Made by a program: the position numbers and the translations under genes
Shown here: positions 25,159 through 34,372 of the stretch, piece after piece
Layout of the letters: each line of letters starts with the position of its first letter
How positions within the stretch are numbered: position 1 is the first letter of the stretch
Assembly: GCA_017303935.1 (NCBI GenBank)
Contig: JAFLBD010000003.1
Coordinates: 1-64,000, forward strand
From: Armatimonadota bacterium
Lineage (GTDB): Bacteria; Armatimonadota; Fimbriimonadia; Fimbriimonadales; Fimbriimonadaceae
Direction: 5' to 3'
Length of the DNA stretch: 64,000 nt
The notes under the pieces: generated by a model
The model's input: the letters and a program-made list of their open reading frames with translations, nothing else
Database searches by the model: none
Told to the model about the DNA's origin: nothing

Positions 25159-26066
25159 CACCGGCAACTGACACCTGATAAGAAACTAAGCAATATCGAT
25201 GCGGCAGCGAGCTGAGTGACCCGATTTTGATCCAAGCTAGGATCGAGTTCGACGAGATCAAGTGCTCGAACACGTGGGTTGCGACCTACTTCAAATGCGA
25301 ACTTCTTTGCTTGCCAAGGCAGAATCCCTCCGGGCCGCGCTCCAGGTGCTCCTGGACACCATCCACGATCGAGAACATCAATATCAAAATCGACATAAAT
25401 GGTGTGGATGTCTGGCCCAAAAAACCGATCAATCTCGTCGATCGTCTGCGCGAAAGGCTGTTCATGAATCTGGTCCGCAAGGATCATCTTCATCCCTTCT
25501 TGCCGTGCAATTTTCGCGTAATCCTTAGAATTTGCAAAGCTCTGGATTCCGACTTGCAAGATGTTCTGACCTGGAAGTCCGTCTTCTAAGAGCGCGCGCA
25601 CAGGATTCCCGTTATGGTAACCATGCCCAAGATCCCGCAAGTCGAAGTGAGCATCAAAAGTGAGTAATCCGATGCCCTCAAGAGGTTCGCCGAGCGCATG
25701 AACTCCTGGCCTCGTGATGCTGTTATCGCCACCAAGGAGCACCAAGGCAGCATTCGGCTTGGCAAGGCTGTTTAACCATTTGGTGAGTTCCTCTCTAACT
25801 TCGTCAAGGGTACGATCTTTGACCTCAAGGTCACCAAAATCCTGGATTGATAGTTCTGAAAGGTCTTGCTCATGGGCAAGATCGTATGGGCTAAACAGCG
25901 CGAGAGACTCTCGAATAGCTGCCGGTGACAGGTGGCAATTCCCAGGAGTAATAGAGGCATTGCACGGTATTCCGACGACGCCCACATCGAACTCATTCGA
26001 ATCCTTATCTGAGCGCAAAAGCGTCGACGCTCTGGGCCAGTGCGGATCATCAAACAACTTTGCCAT
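25158..26066 (-). CDS. hutG: Formimidoylglutamase (arginase/agmatinase family)
   Basis: 302 residues. Ureohydrolase metal motifs: GGDNS, DAHFDLRD and DFDIDVLDR. The first motif is normally GGDHS; the His that ligates Mn is Asn here, a substitution also known in some members of the family. It would hydrolyse N-formimidoylglutamate to glutamate plus formamide, completing the pathway. Placed between hutU (11-bp gap) and hutI (1-bp overlap), which makes the assignment safer than sequence alone. Confidence 0.9.
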   Translation of the reverse strand: MAKLFDDPHWPRASTLLRSDKDSNEFDVGVVGIPCNASITPGNCHLSPAAIRESLALFSPYDLAHEQDLSELSIQDFGDLEVKDRTLDEVREELTKWLNSLAKPNAALVLLGGDNSITRPGVHALGEPLEGIGLLTFDAHFDLRDLGHGYHNGNPVRALLEDGLPGQNILQVGIQSFANSKDYAKIARQEGMKMILADQIHEQPFAQTIDEIDRFFGPDIHTIYVDFDIDVLDRGWCPGAPGARPGGILPWQAKKFAFEVGRNPRVRALDLVELDPSLDQNRVTQLAAASILLSFLSGVSCR

Positions 26067-26077
26067 AGCTTCTCTGC

Positions 26078-27712
26078 TTATGGAATCTGGATATCGGAGC
26101 CAGCCGCGAAGTCAGCCGCTTCTTGATAACCAGCATCGAAGTGGCGTGCGACACCCATGCCAGGATCGGTGGTGAGCACCCTTTGTAGTCGGTCGTCCAT
26201 TTCAGGCGTGCCATCGGCAACGACAACCATCCCTGAATGCTGCGAGTATCCGATGCCCACTCCACCGCCATTGTGCAGTGAGACCCATGACGCGCCTGCG
26301 GCAACGTTCACCATCGCGTTTAGCAAAGGCCAGTCCGCCACACAGTCCGAACCATCGCGCATCGCCTCAGTTTCTCGGTTTGGTGAGGCGACGGAACCGC
26401 AGTCAAGGTGGTCGCGGCCAATGACGATCGGCGCAGACACCTCGCCATCGCGTACCAATTTGTTGAGTGCGAGGCCAAACTTCGCTCTTTCGCCATAGCC
26501 TAACCAGCAAATTCGAGCGGGCAACCCCTGGAACTGAATCCGATCTTTGGCGAAGTTCAGCCACCGGTGGAGCCTTTGGTTATCCGGGAACATCTCCAGC
26601 GCGAGGGCATCGGTTCTGGCTATGTCTGCCGGATCGCCGCTCAGAGCCACCCATCGGAACGGACCCTTCCCTTCACAGAAGAGCGGGCGGATGTACTCCG
26701 GCACGAATCCCGGAATATCGAAAGCGTTGGAGACCCCGGCATCGACAGCGTTCGCACGAATATTGTTGCCATAGTCAAACGCGATGCTTCCCATTTTCTG
26801 CAGATCGAGCATCGCCTGAACGTGGATGCCCATCGACTCAACGGACTTCTTCACATAAGTTTCAGGGTCCGATTGGCGCAGGCGTTCGGCCTCGGCAAGG
26901 CTCATGCCTGCAGGCACATAACCATTGAGCGGGTCGTGTGCGCTGGTCTGGTCCGTGAGGACGTCAGGGACAATCCCTCGCTTGACCATCTCCGGCAGGA
27001 TTTCGGCGCAATTACCGACCAAACCCACACTGATCGGCTGGCGATCTTTCACCATTTCCAAGGCTTCGTCGAGCGAATACGCAATCTTGTCGCAATACCG
27101 AGTTTCGAGGCGTTTCAGAATTCGAGATTCGTCCACATCGATTCCGATGAACGATGCGCCAGCAAGGCAAGCGGCAAGTGGTTGTGCGCCGCCCATGCCT
27201 CCCATTCCGCCCGAAACCGCGAGCTTGCCCTCAAGCGAGCCGCCAAAATGCCGTTCGGCACAGGCCATAAACGTCTCGAAGGTGCCTTGGACGATGCCTT
27301 GCGAGCCGATGTAGATCCATGATCCGGCGGTCATTTGGCCGTACATCATCAGTCCCTTCTTTTCGAGGTCCCTAAAGACATCCCAATTCGACCACTTCCC
27401 AACTAGGTTTGAGTTTGCGAGCAACACCCGAGGCGAGTACTTATGGGTTTTGAAAACGGCAACCGGTTTTCCAGATTGGATCAGAAGGGTTTCGTCGTCT
27501 TCAAGCTCTTTGAGCGCCTTGACGATACGTTCGAAAGATTCCCAGTTGCGCGCAGCTTTGCCAGTTCCGCCATAGACCACAAGGTCTTGAGGGCGCTCGG
27601 CCACCTCTGGGTCAAGATTGTTCATCAGCATGCGCAAGGCCGCTTCTTGTTGCCAACCTTTGCAGTTTAACTTCGAGCCTCTGGGAGCTCGGATTGGGGT
27701 GAAGGTATTCAT
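26078..27712 (-). CDS. hutU: Urocanate hydratase
   Basis: 544 residues, standard length. Hallmarks include [25 protein letters not shown] at the N-terminus (shown in part), [13 protein letters not shown], the NAD-binding [24 protein letters not shown], and the catalytic-loop region [17 protein letters not shown] with its conserved Cys. It converts urocanate to imidazolone propionate. 15 bp downstream of hutH and 11 bp upstream of hutG. Confidence 0.97.
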   Translation of the reverse strand: MNTFTPIRAPRGSKLNCKGWQQEAALRMLMNNLDPEVAERPQDLVVYGGTGKAARNWESFERIVKALKELEDDETLLIQSGKPVAVFKTHKYSPRVLLANSNLVGKWSNWDVFRDLEKKGLMMYGQMTAGSWIYIGSQGIVQGTFETFMACAERHFGGSLEGKLAVSGGMGGMGGAQPLAACLAGASFIGIDVDESRILKRLETRYCDKIAYSLDEALEMVKDRQPISVGLVGNCAEILPEMVKRGIVPDVLTDQTSAHDPLNGYVPAGMSLAEAERLRQSDPETYVKKSVESMGIHVQAMLDLQKMGSIAFDYGNNIRANAVDAGVSNAFDIPGFVPEYIRPLFCEGKGPFRWVALSGDPADIARTDALALEMFPDNQRLHRWLNFAKDRIQFQGLPARICWLGYGERAKFGLALNKLVRDGEVSAPIVIGRDHLDCGSVASPNRETEAMRDGSDCVADWPLLNAMVNVAAGASWVSLHNGGGVGIGYSQHSGMVVVADGTPEMDDRLQRVLTTDPGMGVARHFDAGYQEAADFAAGSDIQIP

Positions 27713-27727
27713 GCGATTCTCGTAAGT

Positions 27728-29257
27728 TTATACGCCAAATTCAGCGATCAGGTCGTTAAAGTAAAGGTCTCCATTCAACAAGGCTTGTCGAACCATTTCG
27801 ATATCGTGCCCAAATGCGCGATCGGTTTCTGTCGGCGGCACGATGTGGCGGACTCGGTTGTAGGCGGTTTGAACTTGTTTTGCGGGCAGCAGCGGCTTGC
27901 GGAATTCGAGCCCTTGACACGCCATCACGAGTTCACAGGCCACCACTTGAGCGAACAATTCGACGATCTTATCGAACTTGATTGCGCTCGTCATACCCAT
28001 GCTCACGTGATCCTCTTTGCCAGCGCTGGTCGGGCTGTTGTCGATGCAAGCCGGGTGTGCCAGAACTCTGGCTTCGTTGAGCGCGGCCACAGCGGCGACG
28101 TGTGCGATCATGTAACCGGATTCGAGGCCAGCATTGGGTGCCAAAAATGGTGGAAGTCCGTCGCTGGCGTCGGCATTCACCAATCGATCCATCCGTCGTT
28201 CTGTGATGCTCATCGCCATAACGATAGCGATGGCAAGCTGGTCTAGCGCGAGCGCCAGTGGCGCACCGTGGAAATTCCCGCCAGAGATCAATTCGGCTTC
28301 ATCGGCAAAAACCAACGGATTATCGGTCGCTGCTCCTGACTCGTTGCTTAGCACTTCTTCGGTAGAACGAAGTGCCGTTAGGACCGGCCCATAGACTTGA
28401 GGGGTGCACCGGAGAGAGTAGGCGTCTTGCACCCGGGGGTCGTTTTCTTTGTGCGACTCTCGAATTTGGGAATCCGCCAGAAGGTCCCTAAGAATTTCTG
28501 CAATTTGAACCTGACCTTGATGCTGACGAATGGTATGCACGCGCTCATCGAACGCGACTGGTGTGCCCATTAGAGCTTCGATGCTTGTCGCGGTCGACAC
28601 CAGCATTGCTCCAAACACTCTATGTGCTTTGCTTAGGGCCAAGTTGCCAACTGCGCCAATCGCTTGCGTCCCATTGAGCAGAGAAAGTCCTTCCTTCGCT
28701 TCAAGTTGAAGTGGAGCGAGACCAACTTGCGAGAGCGCATCATTCCCGCCTACCCACGCGCCGGAGCCGACTTTTGCGCTGCCCTCTCCGATCGCAACCA
28801 ACGCAAGATGCGCCAGGGGGGCGAGGTCACCCGATGCTCCAACCGAACCTCGAAGTGGTACATAGGCTGTGACCTGCCTATTGAGCATCTCGATCAAGAT
28901 GTCAGCGCACTCCGGCCTCGCGCCAGAGAATCCCTTAGCGAGAACATTCGCGCGAAGCAACGTCAGAGCTCGGGATTGTGCAACCGACATTGGCTCGCCG
29001 AAACCACAAGCGTGACTTCGCACCAGATTGAGCTGGAGCTCTCCCAGCTTTTCGTGGGGGATGGCAACGTCAGAGAGTCGTCCGAATCCGGTATTGACCC
29101 CGTAGGCGACCTTCCCTTGTGCGATGATATCGTCGACGACCCTACGTGATCGATGCATCGCTTCCCGCGCCTTTGGGCTCAGCGAAACCGGCTCAAGATC
29201 AACCGCAACAGACTCTATTTCGGCAAGCGTCAGTGGTTGCCCCGAGAGTTCAATCAT
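27728..29257 (-). CDS. hutH: Histidine ammonia-lyase
   Basis: 509 residues, standard length. The tripeptide that forms the MIO cofactor, Ala141-Ser142-Gly143, sits in RGSVGASGDLAPLAH. Also YGVNTGFGRL, SLLNGTQAIGA and the C-terminal DNSPTSAGKEDHVSMG. It deaminates histidine to urocanate. First gene of the hut operon; TACCCT 7 nt before the ATG may be its -10. No hutC-type regulator is in the window. Confidence 0.97.
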   Translation of the reverse strand: MIELSGQPLTLAEIESVAVDLEPVSLSPKAREAMHRSRRVVDDIIAQGKVAYGVNTGFGRLSDVAIPHEKLGELQLNLVRSHACGFGEPMSVAQSRALTLLRANVLAKGFSGARPECADILIEMLNRQVTAYVPLRGSVGASGDLAPLAHLALVAIGEGSAKVGSGAWVGGNDALSQVGLAPLQLEAKEGLSLLNGTQAIGAVGNLALSKAHRVFGAMLVSTATSIEALMGTPVAFDERVHTIRQHQGQVQIAEILRDLLADSQIRESHKENDPRVQDAYSLRCTPQVYGPVLTALRSTEEVLSNESGAATDNPLVFADEAELISGGNFHGAPLALALDQLAIAIVMAMSITERRMDRLVNADASDGLPPFLAPNAGLESGYMIAHVAAVAALNEARVLAHPACIDNSPTSAGKEDHVSMGMTSAIKFDKIVELFAQVVACELVMACQGLEFRKPLLPAKQVQTAYNRVRHIVPPTETDRAFGHDIEMVRQALLNGDLYFNDLIAEFGV

Positions 29258-29293
29258 ATGCTTAAGGGTACCTCGGACCGCTATAAAACGAAC

Positions 29294-29322
29294 CTAGCCC
29301 GGCTCGAATTGAGCCGGGCTAG
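29294..29322 (-). terminator. Terminator after the dockerin-tailed surface protein gene
   Basis: A perfect 12-bp stem CTAGCCCGGCTC / GAGCCGGGCTAG with a 5-nt loop. On the reverse strand it is followed by GTTCGTTTT, a modest U tract. It separates the surface protein gene from the hutH promoter. Confidence 0.75.
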
Positions 29323-29346
29323 AATTCTGCTTGACTAAGTTAGTTC

Positions 29347-31290
29347 TTAGTTGTCGCCTTCGCCGAAGTTGCCAACTACGATGTCGAAGTCGCTTGCGCC
29401 TACTTCACCGTCGTTGTCGCAGTCTTCTGGACCAGTGTTACCGAATGCGGCAACCACTGCGTCGAAGTCTGTCGATCCAACTTCGCCATCTTGATCGATG
29501 TCGCCGTTCATGCAGCTTGCATCTTGTCCGGTCAAGTTGCTACCACCGGTGAAGGAGATAGTCTTGGCCAAGAACGTGCCGCCCTTGAACTTCAGAGTAA
29601 CCGAACCAGTCATCGAGCTTGGAAGGTTGATGCTGTATGCTCCACCCATGTCGCCGTCGACAGTTACCGAACCGCTTGCGTTATCAACGCCGTTAGTTGC
29701 AGTCCATGCGATGGTTTCGTTGCCGAGACCGTTGAGGGTGTCTTGGAGTTCCAAGTTACCAGCAACGCTGTAGCCGCCAACGATGTTCGAGCTGAACTTC
29801 AACTTTGCATCGTTTCGAACAGTGGTGCTACCAACGAAGTTAAATCCGTCAGAAGCTGTGATGTTGTACGAACCGACTGCGAGGTAGTAAGTACCTGCAG
29901 GCAAGCCAGCACGGTGCCATCCTCGTCGGATGTGGCTAGCAGAGTCGGTACCAGCGAAAGGTACTGCTGCTCGTGGGTTGGCGGTGTCACCAATCGAGAT
30001 GAATGGGAAGAAGCCAGGTCCGCTGTCGTCGTCTGCGATCATGATGTAGCCATCATTTCGGAAGAGTACGAATTCGAGGTCTTCGTATGTGGTGTCGCCA
30101 TCAGCATAGTCAGCCCAGATATCGATGTAGCTACCAGCAGAAGTTGCAGCCGAAGGAATCGAGAACTTGTACCACTTAGCTTCGCTTGCTGCAAATGCGC
30201 CCATCGAAACAGTCAACGGAGTTGCTTCTGGAGCAGTTGTCGCGTTGATATCGCCGAGGTCAGTTGCAGTTGGAGCAGTTGCACCAGCGTAAGCTGTGCC
30301 AGTAGTCGTACCGAGAACGATGTCGCTGATGACAGCGTCGTTAGCGGCTGCAAGTCGATCGTTCGAAGTATAGACTTCGTAGCTCCATTGCGAACCGGCA
30401 GGAATCGTCAAACCATTGAAGGTCGATCCGAGGCTACCAAGAACGGCAGGGATTGCAGTTGGCAAGGTGACTTGCTGTGGAGCCATACCGTATGCAGTTC
30501 GAGTTGCAAATGCAAGCGTAACAGGAGCAGTCCAGTTAGTACCCGAAGTCGAGAGCTGAACGTCAGCGTTGTAAGTTGGGTACGCACTGTTCTTCAATCG
30601 AACGCGGACATCCGACTGCAACACTGCGGTTCCACCAGCGGAGCTCAAAGTACCGCCAATCACTTGGATCGTGTTACCCATCACATAGCTCGTTGCAACT
30701 GTGCTCAAAGTACCGCTGGAGTTACCTGCATCACCAACGATACCGGCAACGTTCTGCGAACCCGCGATAGTCAATGTTTCGACTGCAGGTGGGACTGCGT
30801 TCAATGTGAAGTTCAAGTTAGTGATTTCACTCTCTGGCAAACCAGCAGTTCCGTCATTAACGCCTTCGTAGAATTCGACGCTCCAAGTGGTCGCCGCTGC
30901 GATGGCAGCATTGCCCAATGTGCTTGCGTATGCATTTCGAGTTACCGGTGCTGCAAGAGATACAGTTGTGTAAACAGCAGCAACGGTGTGTGGCTGTGCA
31001 TCAATGTACAACGTTGGTGCAGCCGAGTTTCGAATTCGCATTCGAGCTTCCGACTGATAAGTGCCAGACATCACCGAAGTCATGTCACAGGTGTTGTAAG
31101 TTACGGTGCCGCCAAGAATATATCCGGTAGCCACTGGCGAAACTCCAGAAGCGATGTAGTTGTCAACGTCACCAACCGTGTCGATGGTGTTGACTGGACC
31201 TGCAAAGTTGAAGGTCGATTGAGCGTTGGCCACAGCCGAAACGCCAACCAAAAGCACGCCGAGCGCGCTGTACATAGTTCTCTTAGTCAT
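29347..31290 (-). CDS. Large secreted surface protein with duplicated N-terminal domain, PPC-like domain and dockerin-like tail
   Basis: 647 residues with a signal peptide (MYSALGVLLVGVSAVANAQ). Residues about 25-165 and 175-335 look like two copies of one beta-rich domain (each with R[MV]R[IL][RK]NSA-P-TY and W-[SV]-[VY]-E-[FV]-Y). Residues 340-500 resemble a pre-peptidase C-terminal-like sandwich (SEAKWYKFSIP, AGLPAGTYYLAVGSY). After an Ig-like stretch come two EF-type dockerin-like repeats (NGDIDQDGEVGSTDFD and DCDNDGEVGASDFD). No LPXTG or PEP-CTERM tail. Own promoter and terminator flank it, so it is monocistronic and probably abundant. Function unknown; cohesins are not seen. Confidence 0.85.
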   Translation of the reverse strand: MTKRTMYSALGVLLVGVSAVANAQSTFNFAGPVNTIDTVGDVDNYIASGVSPVATGYILGGTVTYNTCDMTSVMSGTYQSEARMRIRNSAAPTLYIDAQPHTVAAVYTTVSLAAPVTRNAYASTLGNAAIAAATTWSVEFYEGVNDGTAGLPESEITNLNFTLNAVPPAVETLTIAGSQNVAGIVGDAGNSSGTLSTVATSYVMGNTIQVIGGTLSSAGGTAVLQSDVRVRLKNSAYPTYNADVQLSTSGTNWTAPVTLAFATRTAYGMAPQQVTLPTAIPAVLGSLGSTFNGLTIPAGSQWSYEVYTSNDRLAAANDAVISDIVLGTTTGTAYAGATAPTATDLGDINATTAPEATPLTVSMGAFAASEAKWYKFSIPSAATSAGSYIDIWADYADGDTTYEDLEFVLFRNDGYIMIADDDSGPGFFPFISIGDTANPRAAVPFAGTDSASHIRRGWHRAGLPAGTYYLAVGSYNITASDGFNFVGSTTVRNDAKLKFSSNIVGGYSVAGNLELQDTLNGLGNETIAWTATNGVDNASGSVTVDGDMGGAYSINLPSSMTGSVTLKFKGGTFLAKTISFTGGSNLTGQDASCMNGDIDQDGEVGSTDFDAVVAAFGNTGPEDCDNDGEVGASDFDIVVGNFGEGDN

Positions 31291-31307
31291 AAGAATCCAC
31301 TCCTCTA

Positions 31308-31336
31308 ATTTTAAGACGTACTTACCCCCAAATCAA
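31308..31336 (-). promoter_or_regulatory. Sigma-70 promoter of the dockerin-tailed surface protein
   Basis: On the reverse strand TTGATT, a 17-nt spacer and TAAAAT. AGAGGAG at 31300-31306 is a strong ribosome site 10 nt before the ATG at 31290. Confidence 0.6.
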
Positions 31337-31425
31337 AGAGGTCTGTAAGGTCTGTCTGTATTTTAGTGCAGACTTTGCGCCAAAACAAAGGGCAACCCAC
31401 AAATATTGAAACTCTCGTAAAATTA

Positions 31426-31470
31426 CCAGTGACGATTTCGAACCTGGGTGAGTTCAACACACGTCACTGG
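31426..31470 (-). terminator. Possible terminator after the DUF1854 gene
   Basis: Nine-base inverted repeat CCAGTGACG / CGTCACTGG enclosing 27 nt that can form a second small stem, followed on the reverse strand by TAATTTTA. It lies just beyond the DUF1854 stop. The large loop makes the call tentative. Confidence 0.4.
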
Positions 31471-31477
31471 CAACTCT

Positions 31478-31963
31478 TTAAACAATCGTCTCGATGTACT
31501 CCCGACTCTTCAGATCGAGGGCATTCACATCAGGAATTTCGAATCGATTTCCATCGATATCGACCAACAAGAGATGACTTGGTCCCATCCATTGGGCGTT
31601 CTCCTGGAGGCTCTGAGCGACGAAGTCTCGTTCTCCGCGTTCGGTGATCACCGTCCAATAGGTGGATCCGTACTCAACTTTCGCATGCAGAATCTTGTGG
31701 ATCGTCGAAGTGAGATACCGTCGGCTAAGCTCCGCTTCGAGTGCGAGCCTCGAATCTCCTTCAACGTCCTCCAGACTCTGGAACATAATAAGCTCTTCGC
31801 CCTTTGCGTTCAATAATCCGAGGTTCTTGCCTGGATGGCTCAATGGCGCAGCCCATTTGGGCTCTACCATCACCACACTATATTCCTGATCAACAGTCAT
31901 CCGGAACTGGTCACGCGGCGCGTGAAATAGCTTCACGGACTTTGGATCAATAGTTTTGCTCAC
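31478..31963 (-). CDS. DUF1854 family protein paired with an ABC exporter
   Basis: 161 residues, soluble, beta-rich with conserved blocks (VSKWAAPLS-like PKWAAPLSHPGKN, LGLLNAKGEELIMF, ELSRRYLTSTIHKI, STYWTVITERGERDF). This is the DUF1854 pattern, a family recurrently encoded beside ABC exporters. Here it begins 6 bp after the exporter gene on the same strand, so it is probably a partner or regulator of that transporter. Biochemical role unknown. Confidence 0.75.
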   Translation of the reverse strand: MSKTIDPKSVKLFHAPRDQFRMTVDQEYSVVMVEPKWAAPLSHPGKNLGLLNAKGEELIMFQSLEDVEGDSRLALEAELSRRYLTSTIHKILHAKVEYGSTYWTVITERGERDFVAQSLQENAQWMGPSHLLLVDIDGNRFEIPDVNALDLKSREYIETIV

Positions 31964-31968
31964 GTTGT

Positions 31969-34143
31969 TTATGCCTCCTCCGCATATGCGTAGCCGACGA
32001 TTTCTTGAACCTTGCTTTGGGTCTGCACAAGGTTATAGAATTCGCCTTTCTTTTCCATCAGCTCTTCATGGGTGCCAATCTCGACGATTTTTCCTCGATC
32101 CAGCACAATCAAGCGGTCTGCATTTCGCAAGGTCGACAGTCGGTGCGCAATCGCAAATGTCGTTCGGCCATTGACGAGATGTTGAATCGCTTCTTGAATC
32201 TGCTTCTCTGTTTCGACATCAACGCTCGAAGTCGCTTCATCCAGAATCAGAATCCGAGGATCATGAAGAATCGCACGGGCAATACTCACCCGCTGACGCT
32301 CGCCACCACTCAGCTTCGAGCCGCGCTCGCCCACCATCGTGTCATAGCCGTCCGGCTTCTGCATGATGAAGTTGTGTGCGTTGGCCGCCCTTGAAGCAGC
32401 AATGATCTCCTCAATGCTCGCATCCGCCTTACCGTAAGCGATGTTCTCCGCAATCGTCCCATTAAAGAGGAATGGTTCCTGAAGAACAATCCCAATTTGC
32501 TCGCGAAGACACTGCAGGTCGATGTCGCGATAATCCACGCCATCGATCGCAATCGAACCTGAGTCCGGCTCATAAAACCGCGCAATGAGGTTGATCGTCG
32601 TGCTCTTGCCGGCACCACTCTTACCCACCAATCCGATCATCTCACCCGGTTTGGCGGTGAAGCAGATGTCCTTAAGGACAGGGTTCGACTTGTCGTATCC
32701 AAACCGAACGTTGTTGAAGGTCACTTCTCCCTTGATCGTCGGCTTGTAGTCAGCCTTCGAAGCGTATTTCTCCTTCTCCATGTCGATGATTTCGAAGATT
32801 CGATCTGCGCCCGCCATCGCTCGGCTAAACCAGTTATTGATTGCCGCAAACCATTGGAGGGGACCGTACACCAGCGCGAGATAAGCCTGGATTCGCAAGA
32901 ATTCTCCCAGAGTCAGCTCGCGCCGAAACACCATCGAACCGCCTACGAGCCAGAGAATCAGGTTCCCCATCGAGGTGAAGAACATCATCGCGCCGAAGAT
33001 CGTGTACCAGCGCGAATCGGCATCGAGGCCGCTCTGCCTCAACTCTGTATTGCGTTGCTGGAACTTCGCAAACTCGTGATCTTCCTTCGCAAACGCCTTG
33101 ACGACTCGAATTCCGTTTAGCGATTCGTTGAGGTGAATGTGGAACCTTGCCCACTTCTGACCGGTGCGATAGAACATCTGCACCATCGGCTTCCAGAACT
33201 TCACACCGATGCCAACAATGATCGGAATCGGAGCAAGGATACAGAGCGCCAAGAACCAATTGGTGTAGAACAAAAACGCGCTCACACCGATCAGCATTAG
33301 GCCGTTCATCATGAAGTACGGGATGCCTTCGATCAGGAAGTTCCAAACGCGGTCGGTGTCCGTAGTCACGCGCGCACTGATGGCCCCAACTTGCTTCTTA
33401 TCGAAGTAGTTGAGCTGCAAGAACTCAACCGCACGATAGACGCTGCTTCGCAAGTCCGCAGCGACGTGAGCTGCGAGATACGCCACTTGCCGATCTCGAA
33501 TCACGTTGACCGTCGAAGAACAGATGACGATGCACAGCCAGCCGATCATGCATTGAATCAGCAGGTCGTAATTCTTGGCAGGGTTTAGGACTTCGTCAAC
33601 GATCTTGCCTTGGAGCATCGGTGGCACCAAGCTGAGCAAGGTCGTGGTCAGCGCAAGCAACGCCAGCGCAACTGCTCGGAACCGATACGGCACCATGTAC
33701 CGCGCGATTCGAAGCAGCGTCTGACTACGATTGATACAGACGGGACAAAGCCCATCGACCTCCGGCAAGAGCCGTTGGCACTTATCGCAATGGGTCTTGA
33801 CCGGCTTGAGGTTGATTGAAAACTCGTCACCCTTAGCGAGTTGCTCGATCCCCCGAGCAGCTTCGCTGAACCTGGCGGCAAGGGTGTGCGTGTACCTCGC
33901 GACCGCGAGCTTTTCGCCGGTCTTGGTGGTGATCTCAAGCCTTCCACCACCAACGACGGGTTCATTTCTCGCATGAAAGATGTCTGCAATCGGGATTGTC
34001 TCGACCGGAACACCCGATCGATCAATGATCTTCAGTTCATCCTTGGTGACTTCGAGCAGTTGATGACCGTAATTGCCGTTTTCCAGCAAATCGGTCTGAA
34101 GACGTATTAAGGGGTCCGGACTCGCCGGTTCAATAGCATTCAT
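31969..34143 (-). CDS. ABC exporter (fused permease and ATPase) with an N-terminal zinc-ribbon-like region
   Basis: 724 residues from ATG 34143; an in-frame TTG at 34176 is less likely. Residues about 15-130 form a soluble domain related in pattern to DUF1854 (LLEVTKDELKIID), followed by a C-x2-C...C-x2-C ribbon (CDKC, CPVC). Then comes a six-helix permease and an ATPase with Walker A GKSGAGKST, Q-loop VLQEPFLFNG, signature LSGGERQRVS and Walker B ILILDEATSSVD. It is a half-transporter that should dimerise and export a lipid, peptide or drug-like substrate. The downstream DUF1854 gene is its partner. Confidence 0.9.
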   Translation of the reverse strand: MNAIEPASPDPLIRLQTDLLENGNYGHQLLEVTKDELKIIDRSGVPVETIPIADIFHARNEPVVGGGRLEITTKTGEKLAVARYTHTLAARFSEAARGIEQLAKGDEFSINLKPVKTHCDKCQRLLPEVDGLCPVCINRSQTLLRIARYMVPYRFRAVALALLALTTTLLSLVPPMLQGKIVDEVLNPAKNYDLLIQCMIGWLCIVICSSTVNVIRDRQVAYLAAHVAADLRSSVYRAVEFLQLNYFDKKQVGAISARVTTDTDRVWNFLIEGIPYFMMNGLMLIGVSAFLFYTNWFLALCILAPIPIIVGIGVKFWKPMVQMFYRTGQKWARFHIHLNESLNGIRVVKAFAKEDHEFAKFQQRNTELRQSGLDADSRWYTIFGAMMFFTSMGNLILWLVGGSMVFRRELTLGEFLRIQAYLALVYGPLQWFAAINNWFSRAMAGADRIFEIIDMEKEKYASKADYKPTIKGEVTFNNVRFGYDKSNPVLKDICFTAKPGEMIGLVGKSGAGKSTTINLIARFYEPDSGSIAIDGVDYRDIDLQCLREQIGIVLQEPFLFNGTIAENIAYGKADASIEEIIAASRAANAHNFIMQKPDGYDTMVGERGSKLSGGERQRVSIARAILHDPRILILDEATSSVDVETEKQIQEAIQHLVNGRTTFAIAHRLSTLRNADRLIVLDRGKIVEIGTHEELMEKKGEFYNLVQTQSKVQEIVGYAYAEEA

Positions 34144-34330
34144 GATGAGTAAAAATTTGGAAAGGTCTGGGCGCAAACGTTGGCGACGTCAGCGCGAGAA
34201 GAGTCCTTGGCCACAGTTGGCCGAATGAGTCAATGCTTGCCCACGGTGATTTGTGGTGGCGGTTTGTGCGGGCAGGCAAAATGAAACTTATCGATACGCG
34301 GACATCAAGATTAACTCAGACCTAGCGCAG

Positions 34331-34359
34331 TTGTCAAGCCGCAGGGTCAAAGGTACTCT
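34331..34359 (+). promoter_or_regulatory. Sigma-70 promoter of the pyruvyl transferase gene
   Basis: TTGTCA (34331-34336), 17-nt spacer, TACTCT (34354-34359). Transcription should start near 34366, which excludes the GTG at 34253 and supports the TTG at 34373 as the start. Confidence 0.6.
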
Positions 34360-34372
34360 GCACACAGAAGCT

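Noticed and set aside
29491-31308. A 605-codon open frame antisense to the dockerin-tailed surface protein
   Set aside because: It is Ser/Cys/Arg-rich with no domain; the sense gene has a promoter, ribosome site, signal peptide and terminator. The open antisense frame follows from its codon choice.
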